A stretch of DNA of 5,829 nt from Aquificaceae bacterium (lineage in GTDB: Bacteria; Aquificota; Aquificia; Aquificales; Aquificaceae), in contig JANWYC010000072.1 of the NCBI GenBank assembly GCA_025057245.1, positions 1-5,829 of the forward strand. Direction: 5' to 3'. The position numbers and the translations under genes are program-made. Shown here one piece after another: positions 5,129 through 5,829 of this stretch (its first letter is position 1; each line of letters opens with the position of its first letter). The notes below the pieces were generated by a model. That model did no database searches and was not told the origin of the DNA. It saw nothing but the letters and a program-made list of their open reading frames with translations.

Positions 5129-5829
5129 CCTCCTGAGGATTTTTCTCGTATAGCCTTTTTGCAAGGGACATGCTATCACCAGACGAACCTTTAGGCAGTC
5201 TCCTCTCCGTAAGCCAGCTCAGAAACTCCGCACGAGCGAGCACGCTGGCAACCGCCACAGATAGTATCCTTTCTCCCTTAGTCTCAAACACTACTTCGTT
5301 TAAAAATGGGTTTCTGCTAGAGTAGGCATCAACGAAGAATTTTGCACTCGGATACCTTTCTTTCAAAGCCTTCAGAAGCTCTCCGTATAGCCCATCCATG
5401 ACTCTATTGAGGTTCGGCGTATCTTCGTAAATACTGTTTAGCACAAAAGGTTCAACCAACTTACAGGCAAAATCACCAAAACTTTTAAAAGCCTTAGCCT
5501 TTTCCAACACTTGGTTATCTTCCATCTTTTTACAGTCTTTTATGTTTAGCTCCAAAACCTTTCTGTAGTACTCCGGCTTTATGACCGCACAGCAAAGCAC
5601 CAAAGGACCAAACACATCCCCCTTACCAGACTCGTCACATCCCACGCTAACAAAATCTGGAACCTCCAACGTGCTAAGAACAAGCTCCTTGACCTTGAAC
5701 GCATCTTTACCCTGTATTAGTATGGACCCAGAAGGATACAGTTTCACAACCGCACTACGGGAACGCAAGTGCCAAAGACAATCCTTACTTTCTAAAAGCT
5801 CAAAACCAAGGCTAAGAAGTTTTTCCTTC
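5097..5829 (-). CDS. rnhC: Ribonuclease HIII, 5' end cut by the window edge
   Basis: RNase HIII cleaves the RNA strand of RNA-DNA hybrids in the cytoplasm. Counting from the first complete codon at the edge (5826-5828), 243 residues are visible. The first 60 or so match the N-terminal TATA-binding-protein-like substrate-binding domain typical of type HIII (LGFELLESKDCLWHLR, then KLYPSGSILIQGKD). The catalytic domain starts with GCDESGKGDVFGPL; Asp65 and Glu66 are catalytic, with Asp167 (FFVDAY) and Glu186 (KGERIL) completing the usual Asp-Glu-Asp-Glu set. AVASVLARAEFL (191-202) and LPKGSS follow. The reading frame stays open to the edge and the peptide upstream of the in-frame TTG at 5766-5768 is clearly part of the domain, so that TTG is not the start. 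Perhaps 10-20 residues are missing (inference from family length). No RNase HII can be seen, but the window is small. Confidence 0.95.
   Translation of the reverse strand, partial: KEKLLSLGFELLESKDCLWHLRSRSAVVKLYPSGSILIQGKDAFKVKELVLSTLEVPDFVSVGCDESGKGDVFGPLVLCCAVIKPEYYRKVLELNIKDCKKMEDNQVLEKAKAFKSFGDFACKLVEPFVLNSIYEDTPNLNRVMDGLYGELLKALKERYPSAKFFVDAYSSRNPFLNEVVFETKGERILSVAVASVLARAEFLSWLTERRLPKGSSGDSMSLAKRLYEKNPQEAKKLLKVFFL

Overview
The window looks like chromosomal DNA from a thermophilic bacterium, most likely of the Aquificales (Hydrogenobacter/Thermocrinis type). This is an inference from style, not from a database match. The supporting signs are moderate GC, arginine coded mostly by AGA/AGG, Lys/Glu-rich proteins, and an RNase HIII next to a bacterial family X DNA polymerase. 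No plasmid, phage or CRISPR genes are visible.

Layout: (1) 1-2076, plus strand: a promoter at the left edge, then a membrane-anchored repetitive coiled-coil protein of unknown function (48-1016), followed after 10 bases by mnmA (1027-2076), the tRNA 2-thiouridylase. The two probably form one operon. (2) 2077-2550: a 474-base AT-rich gap between convergent genes. It has no coding potential but holds diverged copies of a repeat of about 60-85 bases, two direct and one inverted, plus a hairpin formed where two copies meet head to head. (3) 2551-4293, minus strand: full-length PolX, with a polymerase X core and a PHP nuclease domain. (4) 4310-5128, plus strand: a membrane permease of a zinc/manganese/iron-type ABC transporter, divergent from polX with only 16 bases between the start codons. 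(5) 5097-5829, minus strand: rnhC (RNase HIII). It overlaps the permease tail to tail by 32 bases and runs off the right edge, so its true start is not in the window.

The genes do not form one pathway. PolX and RNase HIII both serve DNA maintenance (gap-filling repair and RNA-DNA hybrid removal), MnmA modifies tRNA, and the permease imports metal with partners encoded elsewhere.

The points most worth a second look are the 18/11-residue repeat architecture of the coiled-coil protein, the cryptic repeat cluster in 2077-2550, and the signs that several genes here are read from leaderless mRNAs. I did not find a convincing new multi-gene system.
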